From Symsagittifera roscoffensis (lineage: Eukaryota; Xenacoelomorpha; Acoela; Convolutidae): DNA of 64,000 bases. Positions 1 through 12,700 of the stretch are shown in pieces. A model generated the notes under the pieces. It did no database searches and had not been told where the DNA came from. It saw only the letters and a program-made list of their open reading frames with translations. Both the position numbers and the translations under genes were made by a program. Within the stretch, counting starts at the first letter, position 1; each line of letters opens with the position of its first letter. The stretch is from NCBI RefSeq assembly GCF_963678635.1, contig NC_087066.1, positions 47,963,129 through 48,027,128 on the forward strand. Direction: 5' to 3'.

Positions 1-588
1 GTCACCGGTGGGTGGACTACGCCGCAATAATTGGCCCTAAACTTTGTATAAAAATCTAGTCTCCGTTGGCAAACTCGCACACTTTGGTGCGGCTGCGACA
101 GTGAGTATATTGCCAGTTGTCTATGAATGAGTGTTTTTTTTTGCGAGTCGCCTTCTGTTGCAAGTTGTTGCATTACGTTGCAAGTTGTTGCAAGTTGTTG
201 ATTTTCAGCGTTAATAATTGCAATTAGGCTGATAGCATGCTAATTTTTGCGTGATTGCCACTCCAGAGACACAAAATGTTTATGGGAACAAGTTTTGGTT
301 TGAAGTCCGGCGTGCATGTAGCCTCCCTCCCCCCTTCCGATAGGCCACTGGGAGATATTTTCCGACAAATTTTAGAATACAAAATGACACATTTAGTGAG
401 CGTTAAGCGACGAAAATCAATGGCAAAATGTATAGAAAAATAGATGCGAAAGGAGTGGGGGGGGGGGGGGGAGTATCTCTAAAAAACATTTTCGCAGCTT
501 TTGGTCATTGTTAGAAAGCTTCAAACTAATGGACTACGAGGGAAGGTAAAAAAAAATTATATCTCCAGTTAAAGAGCAGTCGACTTAC
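1..588. other. Left edge: iGluR intron 7, no exon recognised
   Basis: Non-coding by inspection. Contains a TTGCAAGTTG micro-repeat (about 169-203) and a long G homopolymer near 457-472. Expected to be intronic because exon 7 ends with a clean donor at 588. Confidence 0.5.
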
Positions 589-741
589 AAATCGAATGAA
601 ATTTGTGAAAGTGAGTCCTTGTCGCCAGAAGTCGTCCCCATTGCACTCCATGATGTCGTGCTGGAATGCAGTGCTCGTCAGCATCTCCCGCAGTCCCACT
701 CGCAACAACTGCATCGAGTCCAGAATCAGAGCGAAGTCAAA
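589..741 (-). CDS. iGluR exon 7
   Basis: 153 nt, acceptor TTTCAG, donor GTAAGT (588). FDFALILDSMQLL aligns with the 'LIYDAVHLFA' strand/helix and DDFWRQGLTFTNFIRF with the end of the ATD. The next exon should start with a GLTG-like motif, but I do not find it in 1-588. Confidence 0.82.
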
Positions 742-3700
742 CTGAAACAAAAGTTTATGTTTTGAGAGCGGAGGTGAAGTGGCTATGTCTTGGCACTGTC
801 TGCCGAAAGAGTGGTAGATCGAGGCCCACCATGATCCGCGCATGTTGCTTGAGGGTGAGTCAACCTTACTCAGCCGAAATAAAGAGCCAAGAATTTGCAA
901 TTATACTCTTAAGTAGGACAACAATAGAGGTTATCTGTAAAGAGTTACATAGGGATTAAAATAGTCTTATTTTAATGATAGCTCATTTCCCTCTAAACTT
1001 TAACTAGATGTTTTCCTGTTTTCTTTCCAAATGGAGAATTTGATGCAAGACTTAGGCAATTCGAATGGGTTCCACGAAGGTAGCCTCTTGATACAGAATG
1101 ACCGGTTTCAATTTTTTTTGACCAATTACAGTTTTCGTGATTTTTGTTTAAATAACTTCAAATACCTTCAACTGCGATGCCCCAATCGACTATAACTAGC
1201 GACCAAGATGCACCAATCTTTCTGCGGAAAAATAACACCAAATCAAATACTACTATTTTTCACTGGTTTCTAGGATAGTTATTTGTTCATTTAAAAAATA
1301 GAACACAGCCAACAGGAGCAAACTAACCGTGATCGGGTTGTCTATGTCATAACCAGGTGGCACCAGTCTGGCGAAGGCCGCATTCACCACTGTCCACTTG
1401 AAGCTGTTCTCCACCCTCCGGAACTCATCTGTGGTCTGGTCCAGAAGCCGGAAAGCAGTGAAGTTCAGCTCACCCTCCAAGAATGAACGGAGGTCGAAAT
1501 CGGCAGAGTGCTGGAAAATATACCCCATAAAAAAGAACTTAACGAACACCTTGAAATTCAGCAATAAAACCGAAAACTCTTTTTGTTGTCTAGGGCAGAC
1601 CAGAAAATGAATATTTTCACAACTAATGGGGTTATTAATATAGCCAGTAGTCGCATTCCCGTTTACTGCCAATTGAAGTTCCGTTATGTCCTCGAAACCC
1701 AGACAATCTGGATTTTCTTTGACTGAAGAAGCTTTAAATTTTTGGGCTGAACTGGCTAAACTTCTTACGAACTGAATGTGTAAGGGTCGTCCTCATTAGC
1801 AAAAAGCATTATATTCTTAATTCTAAAATAAGTCTTGATCAAAAAGACTTACGAAGTTGTTGAAGATGTAATGATATTTGGAGGACAAAATCTGCATCTT
1901 TTGCATCTGAAACACGAAAAAAAACTAAGAATTTATCAAGAGTTCCCAAAATTTTCTGGATAATGAACGCTGCTGAAATTATTCGTTAAAATTGATAATA
2001 AATCGTTTAAAAAAGTTATTAAAAAATCCAGTCTTACATATCTAAAAAATAAGTTCGCAAATTTATCTGCTAGTTCCTAAATTTTTCAAAAGATTATGGC
2101 TTTAAAAAGAGTCAAAATTGGACCAGAACTGAAAAGGAGTCAGTTAAAAAAAGATTATCTTATGAATTCAAACATCATTAAGAAGAAAAGGAGTCGGTTT
2201 CGCGAACTAAGTTGCCATCAATCCCCCCACCCACACCACCACTACTGATTCTACCCAAGGAGGGTACATTCTAAGTGTTCTCTTGATACCAGCATTGAAA
2301 TCGTACCTTGTCCAGAAGGGGTCTCAAGTCTGTCTGGGATGTCTGGACAATGACATTGAACAGATTGGCATCTCTGAACTGTTTCAGACTCATCGCTGCT
2401 TTCTTTTCGTCGTTCGTTCCCAATTTCCACGCCATGAACGACTTGTTTCCATTTTCCTCGTCTCGCATCACTAGCTCCAAGTTGTGGAAACCTTTATAGT
2501 TATTATAACTATTGTAATTAAAACTGAAACTTTGTAATATCTTATGAGCTCGTTTTAGAGATCCCCCTTTGATACTATTTATGACATCCAATTTTGGCCG
2601 ATCAACCCTTTAATATTTCTAGAGACACATTTGGCTCCAATAAACACTAATTTTGCGCGCCGAAAAACGCGCCGAGGAGAGTGCGCACCGAAAAACAAGA
2701 TTTTTTTGTCAAAACTCAAAAACTGCCCTCAAAAATTTTTTCTTGAAAAAAAAAGCTGAACGCGGCGCAGAAAACTTTGGCTAGACAGGATCTGTTTAAC
2801 GTTTTGGAAATGCTCTGAGAGGAATTTTTGGTCAACCTTGGAAGAGGTCGAAAAACTATCGAAAGATTTTTGAAAATCCACCCCTCGAGAAAACCCTATA
2901 TCCTCCATTGATTGTTATAGCATACATACAGGCATCCTTATAACTTTTGAAAATTTCTGATTTTTTTTGTCGTCCATAAACTTGGAATGCTTATGACGAT
3001 TTAAGTTGGACAAAATTTGAAAAAAAAATTAAAGAAAGCAATGAGAACAATCTTACACAACCTCTGAAAATTTGATGACTATTATTAAAAACTGTTATGT
3101 CTAGATGAAAAAAAAACTTATGATTGAACAAACTCACTGCCTTCATCTTCAAACAGGATTGCGAACTTCGTCCAGTTGTAAAAATCAACCGTATCCCTGA
3201 GCAGAACCTTAACCGTGGAAAAGTGGGGATATAAGTTGATGAAGACACTGTCTGGACTCCTGTCCGGCTGGAATGCCTGGCTGTAGTGCAGCACTGGGAT
3301 GGAATAGGAGTCTCCGAAGTCCTGCACCATGGCTGCGAACAGACTGTCCTTGGGGGCGAAGATGGCCACAATGCCGGGTTTGGACTGACCATCGCGGAAG
3401 GCCAGAAGGTCACACACTTGTAAAAATAGACCGTTTTTTAAGTTAAATTCATTGAAGAACATCACTGGTTTCAATAGTATTTCAGCAGTTTTTATATATT
3501 TTCTAACATAAGAATATCGACCATGTAACTTTCTTATAATGTACCAAAATCGTTCTACCAAATTTAATTTTTTTTGCGGGGATAGATTAAGTTTTTTGTT
3601 GTCGGTTTTTTAAAGCCACACTAAAGTATTTTCTCAGCTCCCCAAAGGCACTTATAAGACGCTATTTTATCAAACAAGCAAACAATATTTTAGAAAAGTT

Positions 3701-6700
3701 GTCAAAAAGTCGTTTTAGGGTTTTTTCGAAGATGGTTTTTTCCAAAAATAGGGTCTTTTAAAACTTGTAAATACTGGCTCGAAAAAAAGCACTTGGAAAA
3801 AAGTAATAATTGATCAGCTAAAATGGTCTTTTCAGCACAATGAGGATCTTCCAACTGAATACAGAATCGAGTTCGTGAACCTGCAACTGTTGCTATGAGA
3901 AAAGAATAGTGAGCTAAGTGTACCAGCAGCCAAGACGTGGTTGACGTTCTTCACTATCCTGAAGAGTGGTCTGAATCTGAAGGGCATACTGCCTCTGGCC
4001 ATCTCCGTGTTCGTCCGGTTCAGGGCGAAGTTGAAGAAGGTGCGGTGCAAAAAAGAGTCCTCGATTAGCACTCCTGAAAAATCAAAAAAAATCCAATGTT
4101 TCAAAAACGCTGTCCTACCACTTGATACATACAGTTCACCACCGTACACTTTACTACCTAGTCATTTCATTACTTCTTTTAAACAGGTTAATTCACAACA
4201 ATTTAACTCCTGTTTTATAACTTAATATCGAAATTAATGCTGTTTGAAGTCCTTGCCTTAACTCCTATGACGCTGAAGTTAACTCTACAATCAACGCGCA
4301 CATCACATTAAAAAACTTGGTTTAACTCAGTTTTACTTGCTAAAATGAGGTTTCGCAAATACTTGAAATTCTCATCGACAAGTTCGTAATTTGTTTTCAA
4401 TTAAATGTTGAAAACTGAACCATTATGATTACTTAAAAATCCTGCTTGTGCTAATACACAACAATTTGACTTAATATTTAAGACAAATATAAAACTCTGA
4501 CAGTCATTTTATGCTAAAATTAAGTTGGAAACAATTGCAAGCACCGAACACAAGTTCTTATTGAGTCTTCTTTCCAATTCACAGGTTCATCCAAAAACAA
4601 GCCCAATCTAATAGCATCGTGCCAAAAATATTAATTGAAGCGAAAAAATAAATATAACAAAAACTGTATACGCTCAAAGAGACAAATGCATAAACGTCAA
4701 GCATCTACTATTACAGAAACAAACGAGTTGATGGAGACGCGTGGAGAGCATAATCATGATATTTTAGCGTGAAAATCAGATGCCCGAAACGTGATCTAAA
4801 ATATAGAAGGACTCAGTGAGAGATGTACACCGACTGTCGCAGTTGCTAGTGTGGTTTTGCCGGAAACAAAAGATTTGGCCTCTCAATTTGCCTTTCCAAC
4901 TGAAAACAAACTGATTTGAACGACTGCCCGCACCGTAAGCAGCTAGATAATTTTATGCCACCCATCCCCGTTTCGCAAAATTTCGAGATTCCTGAAAATT
5001 TTGGAATTTCCATCCGATATGACAGAAAATCATTCTATGCGGCGACCCTGAAATGCTGAGAGCGTTGTAAATATCATCTTTCTATGTAGCCGATGGAACT
5101 TTTCAAATTACGGACGAAATGTTATATAAGCCAAATGCAATTGCATAAATGTCTTCCTTCCCAACAAAACCGAAAAAATTTACGATCGAATTTTGCAGGC
5201 CTTAATTGATTTAGCAATTATTTGATACAGCAACCAAATTGCCGGCCTGCATTTTGTTTAGATTTTGAGCAAATCTTTCATCAGATATTCCAAAAAAGTC
5301 TCCAAATATAATCTCATTTATTGTTTGTTTTTTTTCCTCTCTTTTTACTACAAAAGTTCAATCAAAGCAAAAATTGTTCTCTATTTTTCGGAAAACGAAC
5401 ACAAACATGGCGTAATTAAATATAGTTGCATAGATAATATGGAGTTGCAATGAATTTTAACTATAGAGTGTATCTTTCTAGTTCGACAGATTTGGCTTAC
5501 CAATCCATCCTAAAATACAACAACAACACTTGTTTTAAACCTCCCCTGACAAAGTTTTGCTTAAGCGAGCAAGTTTAAAATTATTATTTTTGCAATTTTG
5601 TTGCAGATAAAGGGATGGAGGCTTGAAACTACATTTAAATTAGATTTTAATAATAGTGTGCTTATTCTAAATAAAATAGCAGTAGCCTACCAAAAATTGG
5701 CATATTCAGGTATATCTAGCGATAACGTTTATCGGATGCATCGAAAAGTTTACTAAGTTTAAAAAAATTAAAATGTAAACATCGACTGGAATCATTCTAA
5801 TTTTTTTCCGACCACCAACGAAAGTCTAACTTAAAGACTATGCTGTTTCGAGAGAAAAAAAATGGGGGAAAATAACTCTTAAGACTACTTAAGAGTGACG
5901 AATTATAATTTACGCCTTGTATTAGAAAGCTCAAATAAATTTTTACAGTCTTCCACAATGTTTGCGCTTAAAAGATGGAACAATTGGCACAGATTAACAG
6001 GTTATTCTGGTTTCAAAAGTTCTTTGTTTTTAATCGCATAATCATCTATATTATTTTGAATCGTTCAATTTCAGACTATGATTAAGATTTACAAATAATT
6101 TTAAAGAAAGATTTTGCAGGTCTTGGATATAAAATACGATTTCAGAACATGATTCACGCCTATGTAAAATAAAACTAATGGACAAAATGACATGCACAAA
6201 AGAAAAGTCATGAATATAACATCATGAAAGAAAATAATGTTGATTTCAATTACACAGTCCACAATTTTATCATAATCGTTCTGAACAGTAAGAGGGAAGG
6301 TGATCTTTATATTTAAGTGATTTAATTTTCATTTGTCACGCAAAATCAGGTACCACAAGCAATCATCAGCTTAGATCAACTGATGTATCGTATTATTGCT
6401 TCTTCAATCCTGATTTGATCGCAATTCGAAAATGTTCAAAAAACTTGCTATGTCAAGAGACTTGAAAATTTTTTCTGTTTAGCCTAATATTGAGCAACCA
6501 CATGAGAAACCTTTATAAATCAGATTGAACATACGAAGTGTTTAGCCTACGTAAAAATACATAAATATCGAACTGTTCACGTAGTGAAGTCTAAGAGTTT
6601 CAAAAAGTCTAAAAAAACTCATCTAGAAAACATAAGAAATTTTTTTCAGTTAATCAGGAGGCCAAACTGTGCATTTTGTGAATTGCATGCGAATTCGACA

Positions 6701-8832
6701 AAACAGATGCTCTCTTTGTTCTCATAATGTTTTTTTCTTTTCTTTTTTTTATTGTTTTATTGCATTTATTGTTTTTTCTTTTGTTTTTTATTGTTCCTTT
6801 ATGGAGTCCAGGAAAAAATACAAAATTTTGCGCATATCAAGTACACACTTTGGTTTCGTAATATTTGTTTATAATGTTACAAAAAATCTGTAGTCAGATA
6901 AGAGACACTTAGTAAATTACGAAGTTCCTTCAGTGTCAATGTTTTTTAATTTTGAGGGGGAAGTTCCAATTTTTTGGTCAAATTTTTTTTAAAGTGCCTA
7001 AAAACGCCATTTTTGGCCTGTTTTTTCAAAGTTTTGCTTGCGGCGCAGAAAATGTGGCCATAACAGGTTTTTTAACGCTTTGGGAAAGCTCGGGAAATTA
7101 ATTGTGTCAGTTGATAAAGTTTTAACAACTGACACAACTGTGGTTTTCTTTCAATCAGTCAATTTTCGGCAGCCGAAACAATATTTTTAACATTAAACTT
7201 TTCTGCCTATTTGAAGATATCAACTCCTTGAAATCAAATTTACAAAAATACTTCACTAATGATCAATTTTCGCAAAATTTTGGACGTCTGAAAATTTTCA
7301 ATTTAGCCATGCTCTGGACTAATATATGCGCACTTTGAAGATTTCATCCATAATCCCGAAAGCGCAACGCAAAGTATTTATGCGTGGTGAAATATCCCGA
7401 TCAACAAAATAGTTCTAATTTAAGGTGAGGCTAGCTAATCGATCGTATTCATTTCGTACGTCTCAAATTTTTACACTAGAAAAAATCCAAAAACATTTGA
7501 AAAAACCCTCTTTCCAAAAAATCTCTTCGATATGAATCAAGGGGCAGTAGGAAAATTCATGGCTTTTCCCTGATATATGAACAGTCTTGTTTTTTTTTGC
7601 TCAAGTTTTTTTCATCTCTTAATGAGAATTTTTCTACAGGTGACAATTGATCAAATCTAAAAAAATTATGGTGAAACAGAATTTGCTATTTTTGTTAGCT
7701 TAGACTGCTAATAATGGTTCATTGATTTGACTTGTGTTTGTATTTTTAATTAAGTGCACGAAAAATGGCATTTTTATGGCAACTTATAAAGAATTTTTAT
7801 GCGCACTTTTAGAACAAAATTATATAAATTCCAAGACCATTGTAAGTTCGAAACCTAACATTATGATCTTTTGTCCAGGTTTTTTTATTGTGCTTGTATT
7901 CGATATGTTTGTAAAGGGCAAAATTTTTAACTATTTTTGATAAAACCAAAAAAGTTAGGTGAAAAGTTTTCAGGTCAACTTTTGAGTCGAAGAAAAAATG
8001 AAAATCAGACCTAAAAAAACTGAGAGTATTATCCTATATGATTAAGACTGTTATACTTTTCTGCATTTAATTTCATCGTTCTTAATTGTAATTTAAAACA
8101 AAAATTAAGACCATTTCCTGTATTTTATGTTCGACAGGTAATTTTTGGTTAATTTTTGTCGCAGTTTCGCGTGGCTAATTTTAACAGCTGCATTTGAAAT
8201 CCAACATACTCACAGCACGAACAATCATTCAATTTGCATCAAAAATCATTCAACATGCATCAGCATTCACTCTCTGAGCCTGATTTATATTCGAAGATAT
8301 ATTGCTCTTTTGACAAATAATAATCTAGAAACTTTTTTGTTGAAATTCAATGCTTTTTATTGAAATTGAAGATTATGTTTTAAAATTCAATGTTTGAGTT
8401 GTCAAACTTAAAGTCGGAAAGTGAACTTGTTGAAAATAAAGTTAAAGTTGTTGAAATATACCATCAGGAATGATGAAATTCCATGCAAAAAAGTACAGCA
8501 AAATCAGATGTCTATTTTTGTAATATTTGCATTTCTCATTTAATTTCCTAGCGGTAAATCAGCTTGACTGCATAGCAAAAATTCAGACCAGTTTTTCTCG
8601 ACACGGAGAGAACCTATTTTTGGAATCGGGCGAAAAAAAAATAACCTACTGTGGTCAGAACAAAAAAGTGTTTATGTTTGAGTAAGTACTTACCAACATT
8701 GAGGATTTGCACATCTTGGGTGCCTTTCGGTTGATCTTTGTCTGCAGCCGAATGACCCCACCCAATAAGCGCCAGACATGCCAGCAGATAAATAGTAACC
8801 CTTCGGTCCCCAGATAACTGTCTGAGAATCAT
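589..8832 (-). CDS. Ionotropic glutamate receptor (kainate/AMPA-like), 5' part of gene, 7 exons
   Basis: Ligand-gated cation channel subunit, plasma membrane; only its extracellular N-terminal domain is in the window. Exons (5' to 3' on minus): 8832-8694, 4073-3924, 3416-3138, 2491-2307, 1906-1853, 1510-1328, 741-589. All introns have GT donors and AG acceptors, and phases agree throughout, giving 1143 nt = 381 codons. Residues 1-30 form a signal peptide (hydrophobic core TIYLLACLALIGWG). Family-like motifs of the amino-terminal (LIVBP-like) domain are visible: GIVAIFAP, INLYPHFSTV, YNWTKFAILFEDEG, NFTAFRLLD. The ligand-binding and membrane domains must lie left of position 1. Kainate versus AMPA class is inferred from the ATD only. 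No frameshift or stop was seen in the joined exons. Confidence 0.87.
1328..1510 (-). CDS. iGluR exon 6
   Basis: 183 nt, phase 0 on both sides, acceptor TTCCAG and donor GTTAGT (1327). The motif NFTAFRLLDQ matches the 'NITGFRLVD' site of kainate-type ATDs. Confidence 0.84.
1853..1906 (-). CDS. iGluR exon 5 (54-nt micro-exon)
   Basis: 18 codons, MQKMQILSSKYHYIFNNF, between TTTCAG and GTAAGT. Phase 0 on both sides, so skipping it would keep the frame. It corresponds to the helix before the 'LxxY.YI' strand of receptor ATDs. Confidence 0.76.
2307..2491 (-). CDS. iGluR exon 4
   Basis: 185 nt, entered in phase 1 (split codon gives Ser) and left in phase 0 at a GTACGA donor (2306). It encodes the segment ending in VIVQTSQTDLRPLLDK, the inter-lobe part of the ATD. 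Confidence 0.8.
3138..3416 (-). CDS. iGluR exon 3 (core of amino-terminal domain)
   Basis: 279 nt between an acceptor ...ACAAG and a GTGAGT donor at 3137. It is the most diagnostic exon: VCDLLAFRDG, GIVAIFAPKDSLFAAMV, SIPVLHY, INLYPHFSTV and WTKFAILFEDEG follow the order seen in kainate/AMPA receptor ATDs. Confidence 0.88.
3924..4073 (-). CDS. iGluR exon 2
   Basis: 150 nt. The acceptor is a T-rich tract ending in CAG just right of 4073; the donor GTACAC starts at 3923. It encodes the first beta-alpha part of the amino-terminal domain (VLIEDSFLHRTFFNFALNRT...), where receptors count off the repeated 'N' residues of helix 1. Confidence 0.83.
4074..8693 (-). other. iGluR intron 1 (4.6 kb, no gene seen)
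   Basis: Long AT-rich first intron with T-rich stretches. No exon, RNA gene or recognisable transposon was found by eye. It holds a short perfect inverted repeat at 7102-7137 and a 21-bp near-duplicate (ATCATTCAA..TGCATCA) around 8223-8262. Confidence 0.6.
7102..7137. repeat. 12-bp perfect inverted repeat
   Basis: Arms TTGTGTCAGTTG (7102-7113) and CAACTGACACAA (7126-7137) with a 12-nt AT-rich spacer. Could be a hairpin or a remnant of a foldback element. Confidence 0.6.
8694..8832 (-). CDS. iGluR exon 1: start codon and signal peptide
   Basis: 139 nt from ATG at 8832 to a GTAAGT donor starting at 8693. It encodes a basic N-terminus, a hydrophobic core and a likely cleavage site near HSA/A. 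It ends in phase 1; the split codon rejoins as Gly with exon 2 (NVG-VLIED). Confidence 0.83.
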
Positions 8833-10442
8833 CAGGTGATGTTAATTAAGTAACGACAAGCAAACGACTAAACTACTCATTAAATAATTCGTATCGATCG
8901 TAAAATCTATCGGGTGAAGTCAAGTTGAAATTGCACAATGACCAGAGTTGATATTTGATATTTTCAGGTCATGAAATAATATCTTTAGAGAGTTAAGTTA
9001 AGTTTTGGCTCCAGTTTATTTTGTACAGCTCTCCGAATTGTTGGGGGCCTTTTACATATCAAAGAACTATTTCCATAACCGAATGGAGAAGAGATCCATG
9101 CCGCGGGTAAAAATGCGGTTCATTCAAAAGTTAATGAATATTCAGAAATCTCATTCTTGCCAAAATCATGGGTACAACAGTAACTGTGGAATAGTCGACA
9201 AATCGTTATCGAAAGCCTTAATTGAAAAATTTATTGCCAATTGGTATGAAGATCGAATAAAATGGGATTGAGAAGATATATCTGCAATTCTAAAGATAAT
9301 GCTAGCATTTACAAATTTGTTTAATCCTCAAGATTTGAATGGAAGTTGTTGACATTCAATACGCCTGAAATACAAGCGACATTAAAAACGTCTTAGCTTT
9401 GTCTACAACGCAAAGTCAAAGATTTGAAATCTTTCCCGCATAAAAGTTTGGATTCCCTGGGTATGGTATTATAGGGTAATTTATCTGATTTTGGTCTGAA
9501 AATGGTCTATTGTTTATCACATAACCAACTTATATTTTTCTTACGTCACCAAGAATTATTGTATTTGAGACTAAAAGGTTCTCGAATCTTTTTCTGGGTC
9601 CAAACTAAGGTTTCCTGAGGCGCAATCTGTTTTCAGACAACACCCAAGCGTTTTATTAAAACCAATGAAATAAGATCCAGCCTTTCCAGGTTGTTTTAAA
9701 GCGGGAAAACAGTCAGTTCAACTGGAGTTGTAATACTCAGACATAGTAAGAAAATTAACCAAAGGGGTAGATTTGTCCTACTTCACGCCATGCTTTGCTC
9801 TTTTAGTTTTCATCCCAGTTGAAGTTATATGATGAAATATTGGGTAATCAGGTGTTTTATGACTAGCCTTTGAAGCGTTTTCACCCACCACCAGAACCGA
9901 AACAAACAAGAGCTTTCAACCAACAGAAAACTCCACTTCAGGAAATGTCCGAACTTTTTCACCCCAAGGATATTGAACTGTTTGAACGAACTCTAAATAT
10001 CTGGTCCCGCTTAAAGAAAGACCTATTCAACAAATATGATAGCAATCTATGTACTGTTTATGGTATTTGACGAAACTGGTATTTCATGCAGGGATTTCAA
10101 ATAATGGGTTAATCTGTTTATGACATGTAAACAAGTAATAACCTAGTGGATATAGCAGGTAAGGCAACACAGAGTGACAGCTGAAAACCACCCATAATTG
10201 ATCATATCAAACAGTTTTCATATTAAGTGTATGCCTCTTTTCAATTTATCGAGTTCAGAAGTATGATGAGAACTTAATTTAGTCCGACCAATGTCAAAAT
10301 TTTACCAGTTGTAAAATTGTTCCGGCTTTCGAAGAAGAGCAAAATATTTTTTTTTTTAGATTTAAAGGGCTGTACCATTCGCAAACGGTGAAAACACTAT
10401 GCTGAATTTTTCTTGAAAGGCACAAATAAACAAGATACTTAC

Positions 10443-10486
10443 TTTCGCAAGTGCAATAATAGAAGCCAGAGTCAATTTCCAGCCAT
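10443..10486 (-). CDS. Candidate short exon with Ig-domain motif (weak)
   Basis: Between an acceptor ...TATCTAAG and a perfect GTAAGT donor (10442) lie 44 nt that read WLEIDSGFYYCTCE. The motif 'DSGxYYC' is the hallmark around the second cysteine of Ig V/I-set domains. No partner exon could be linked, so the host gene is unknown and a chance match is possible. Confidence 0.28.
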
Positions 10487-11108
10487 CTTAGATAAAAAAT
10501 AGTGTAACGCTGTATCTTTGAATGTATCAAGCAAAAAAACCGACCTTTTCTTTAAAGTAAATTTGAGTTCATAGTTCGTTCAACCACGGAAAGTGGGGAA
10601 GATCTATCAGGTATATTTTATTTACAATTCCGACCACTGAAAATGGGGAGGAGCAAACAAAGCAAGCAAGCAGGCTTATGCAAGGATAACAAATATTTTT
10701 GAGCCGTCAAAACTGACAAAATTGTTAAGATAAACTCAGAAAAATTTTCAGCAAAATTTTATGAATTTTCTTTGATCTTGGTTTGTCTATTCATTTTTCG
10801 ATCATGACTTTAGCAATTACTTGCAATTATGCCCAGCCTATATTTAAGGCTTCCGTTCAGATCCTCTCATCACCTCACGAACAAAATCGTTACGATGTGA
10901 AAAGAAGAAACACTTTTTTTTAGTTATTTCTGTTGTCGGAAATTTTGTGCCATTTGCACAGCAACGGGCAATCTTTTATCCTTGTTTTTAGTTTTTCTTC
11001 GCGTGAAATCAGATATCAAAAATAATCAATTGACGGGGTCCACAGATATTAATGCCCTCTCAGTTGAGATTTGAATGCTTTCTTAAAAATTTCCAAAAGT
11101 TACGAGCG

Positions 11109-11303
11109 GAAGAGTATGTTTTTGCTCTTTCACACATGTTCTTTCACGACAAGGCATGAATGAAAAATGAAATACTAGAATGCATGAGTGAAAAAAATCA
11201 TTTGCATAGTTTCGCGCACGTTTCCGGGCTCTTTCACAATTTTCCGGGCTCTTTCGAAATTTTCTGGCATCTTTCCCTCAGAAAGAGCAAAAACATACTC
11301 TTC
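11109..11303. repeat. 23-bp perfect inverted repeat, 149-bp loop
   Basis: Arms at 11109-11131 and 11281-11303 are exact reverse complements (core AGTATGTTTTTGCTCTTT). The loop holds copies of a motif TTCCGGGCTCTTTC. Looks like a small foldback element. Confidence 0.7.
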
Positions 11304-11305
11304 AA

Positions 11306-11417
11306 CAGTTAGAACATAGTTGAAGATGGCCTCGGGCAAAAGAGTCGCACTGGGACACTTCGTGCTTTCAGGTCGGGCTCTTTTTCCCTCGGGCATCTTT
11401 CAACTATGTTCTAACTG
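11306..11417. repeat. Second inverted repeat directly abutting the first
   Basis: Arms at 11306-11328 and 11394-11417 match (GTTAGAACATAGTTGAA against its complement), with one extra A in the right arm. The two foldbacks share a GC-richer centre with further GGGCTCTTT-type copies. Confidence 0.65.
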
Positions 11418-12669
11418 CTAGAAAGAAGCGAGCGTGTTGAGGATTTTATCAGCTAAAATTAAGCTGCTATCTGAATGCTATCTTTTAGGTTACCTCAAGA
11501 AAACTAAGTTCAAAGCTTGATACAGCTTTTAATTGGCAATAAAAATTTGTTTTGAAATTTTTTTTAAAATTTCGCTAAAAAATTTAAAACTTTCTAGATT
11601 TTTTAATCCTATTTCGACTAAAACCAAATTTAATTAAACTTTTTTACTGCTATTAAATTTAGTTTCGTTATGTTTTATTCATATTATGCACATTACAACG
11701 CTTTTCTAAAAACTCAGCTAAATGTTTTTGTTTGAAAGATGCCGGAATTTTACGGCTTTTTGCTGAGCAACTTCTCCTTTTTTTCTTTCAAATGGTATAT
11801 TTTCTCAGTTAAAATTGTCTAAAACTTTTTGAAATGTGGAATGCATTTTGATTTTTTTTTATTTTGAGTGTAGTCTCAAAATTTATTCTCATATATACCA
11901 TTTTATATATTCAACCGACTACTGGATTCTTGAGTTAACTGTAGAGTTCATGTGAAACTAAAGTAAGATATGCAGCAAAAATCAATAATGGTAAACAAAA
12001 AGGTGGATTTAATTTTTTATTTTGTATGAAAACAATTTTTCCTTGAGAATAAAAAGGATTAAATTATATCGCTTTTTTGACTTTTTTTAATTTAAAAAAT
12101 GTATATTGTTTCAATCCAAATGGATTCATGTCAATTCTCTAACAAATTCAAAAAAAATAGTAACTTGAGTTTTTATGCGTTTTCATAAACTTAATGAGCG
12201 GGCAACTTCTCGTTCTAGAATGACCGAAAGCCGGAAAATTAAGTCAGTCATCAGGTTTCAGTAATAAGAAAATTCGAAAATAACTTAAAGCAGCCAGTTT
12301 TGAACATTTAGAGAAATTTGATGTCTTTTCTTATGTTCCTGAATGCCTTTCCTCCTTTTTTTTTGTTGAAATTTTGAAAATCTGAACGACTACTTCCAAC
12401 TGTTCGCTAAATTAAACTTTACATTCATTAACAAGAAAATAGCTAAAGGCACTAATTGGAGCTTTTTTGATATGTGCCACAAAATTGTGAGCTATTTTTA
12501 TTCTTTTTCCTACAAGAGAGCCCTCTCCCAATGGAAAAAAAAATATTCCAAATCTTATTCTTGTAAAATTCTGCAGACTTGTTCTGAATTTTACATAAAA
12601 AATCTGGCAGCGAATGTTTTGAACCTGAGCTTTTAGCTTAAATTGATTAAAATGACAATTGCTAGAAAA

Positions 12670-12700
12670 TACCAGATCAATTCCAGAAATTGATCTGGTA
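12670..12700. repeat. 13-bp perfect hairpin
   Basis: TACCAGATCAATT (12670-12682), spacer CCAGA, then the exact complement (12688-12700). It sits just before the ACACGCG-rich repeat. Confidence 0.65.

Noticed and set aside
457-472. Poly-G run (also near 12865), C runs near 13297, 20467 and 28157
   Set aside because: Simple homopolymers, prone to sequencing error; no linked structure apart from forming potential G-rich tracts.
9005-9271. 88-codon plus-strand ORF upstream of the receptor gene
   Set aside because: Low-complexity AT-rich sequence, no motif, no conserved context.
9870-10070. 66-codon plus-strand ORF with LFHPKDIELFERTL
   Set aside because: Looks protein-like and has a possible acceptor, but no family, no partner exon and a weak donor; could be chance.
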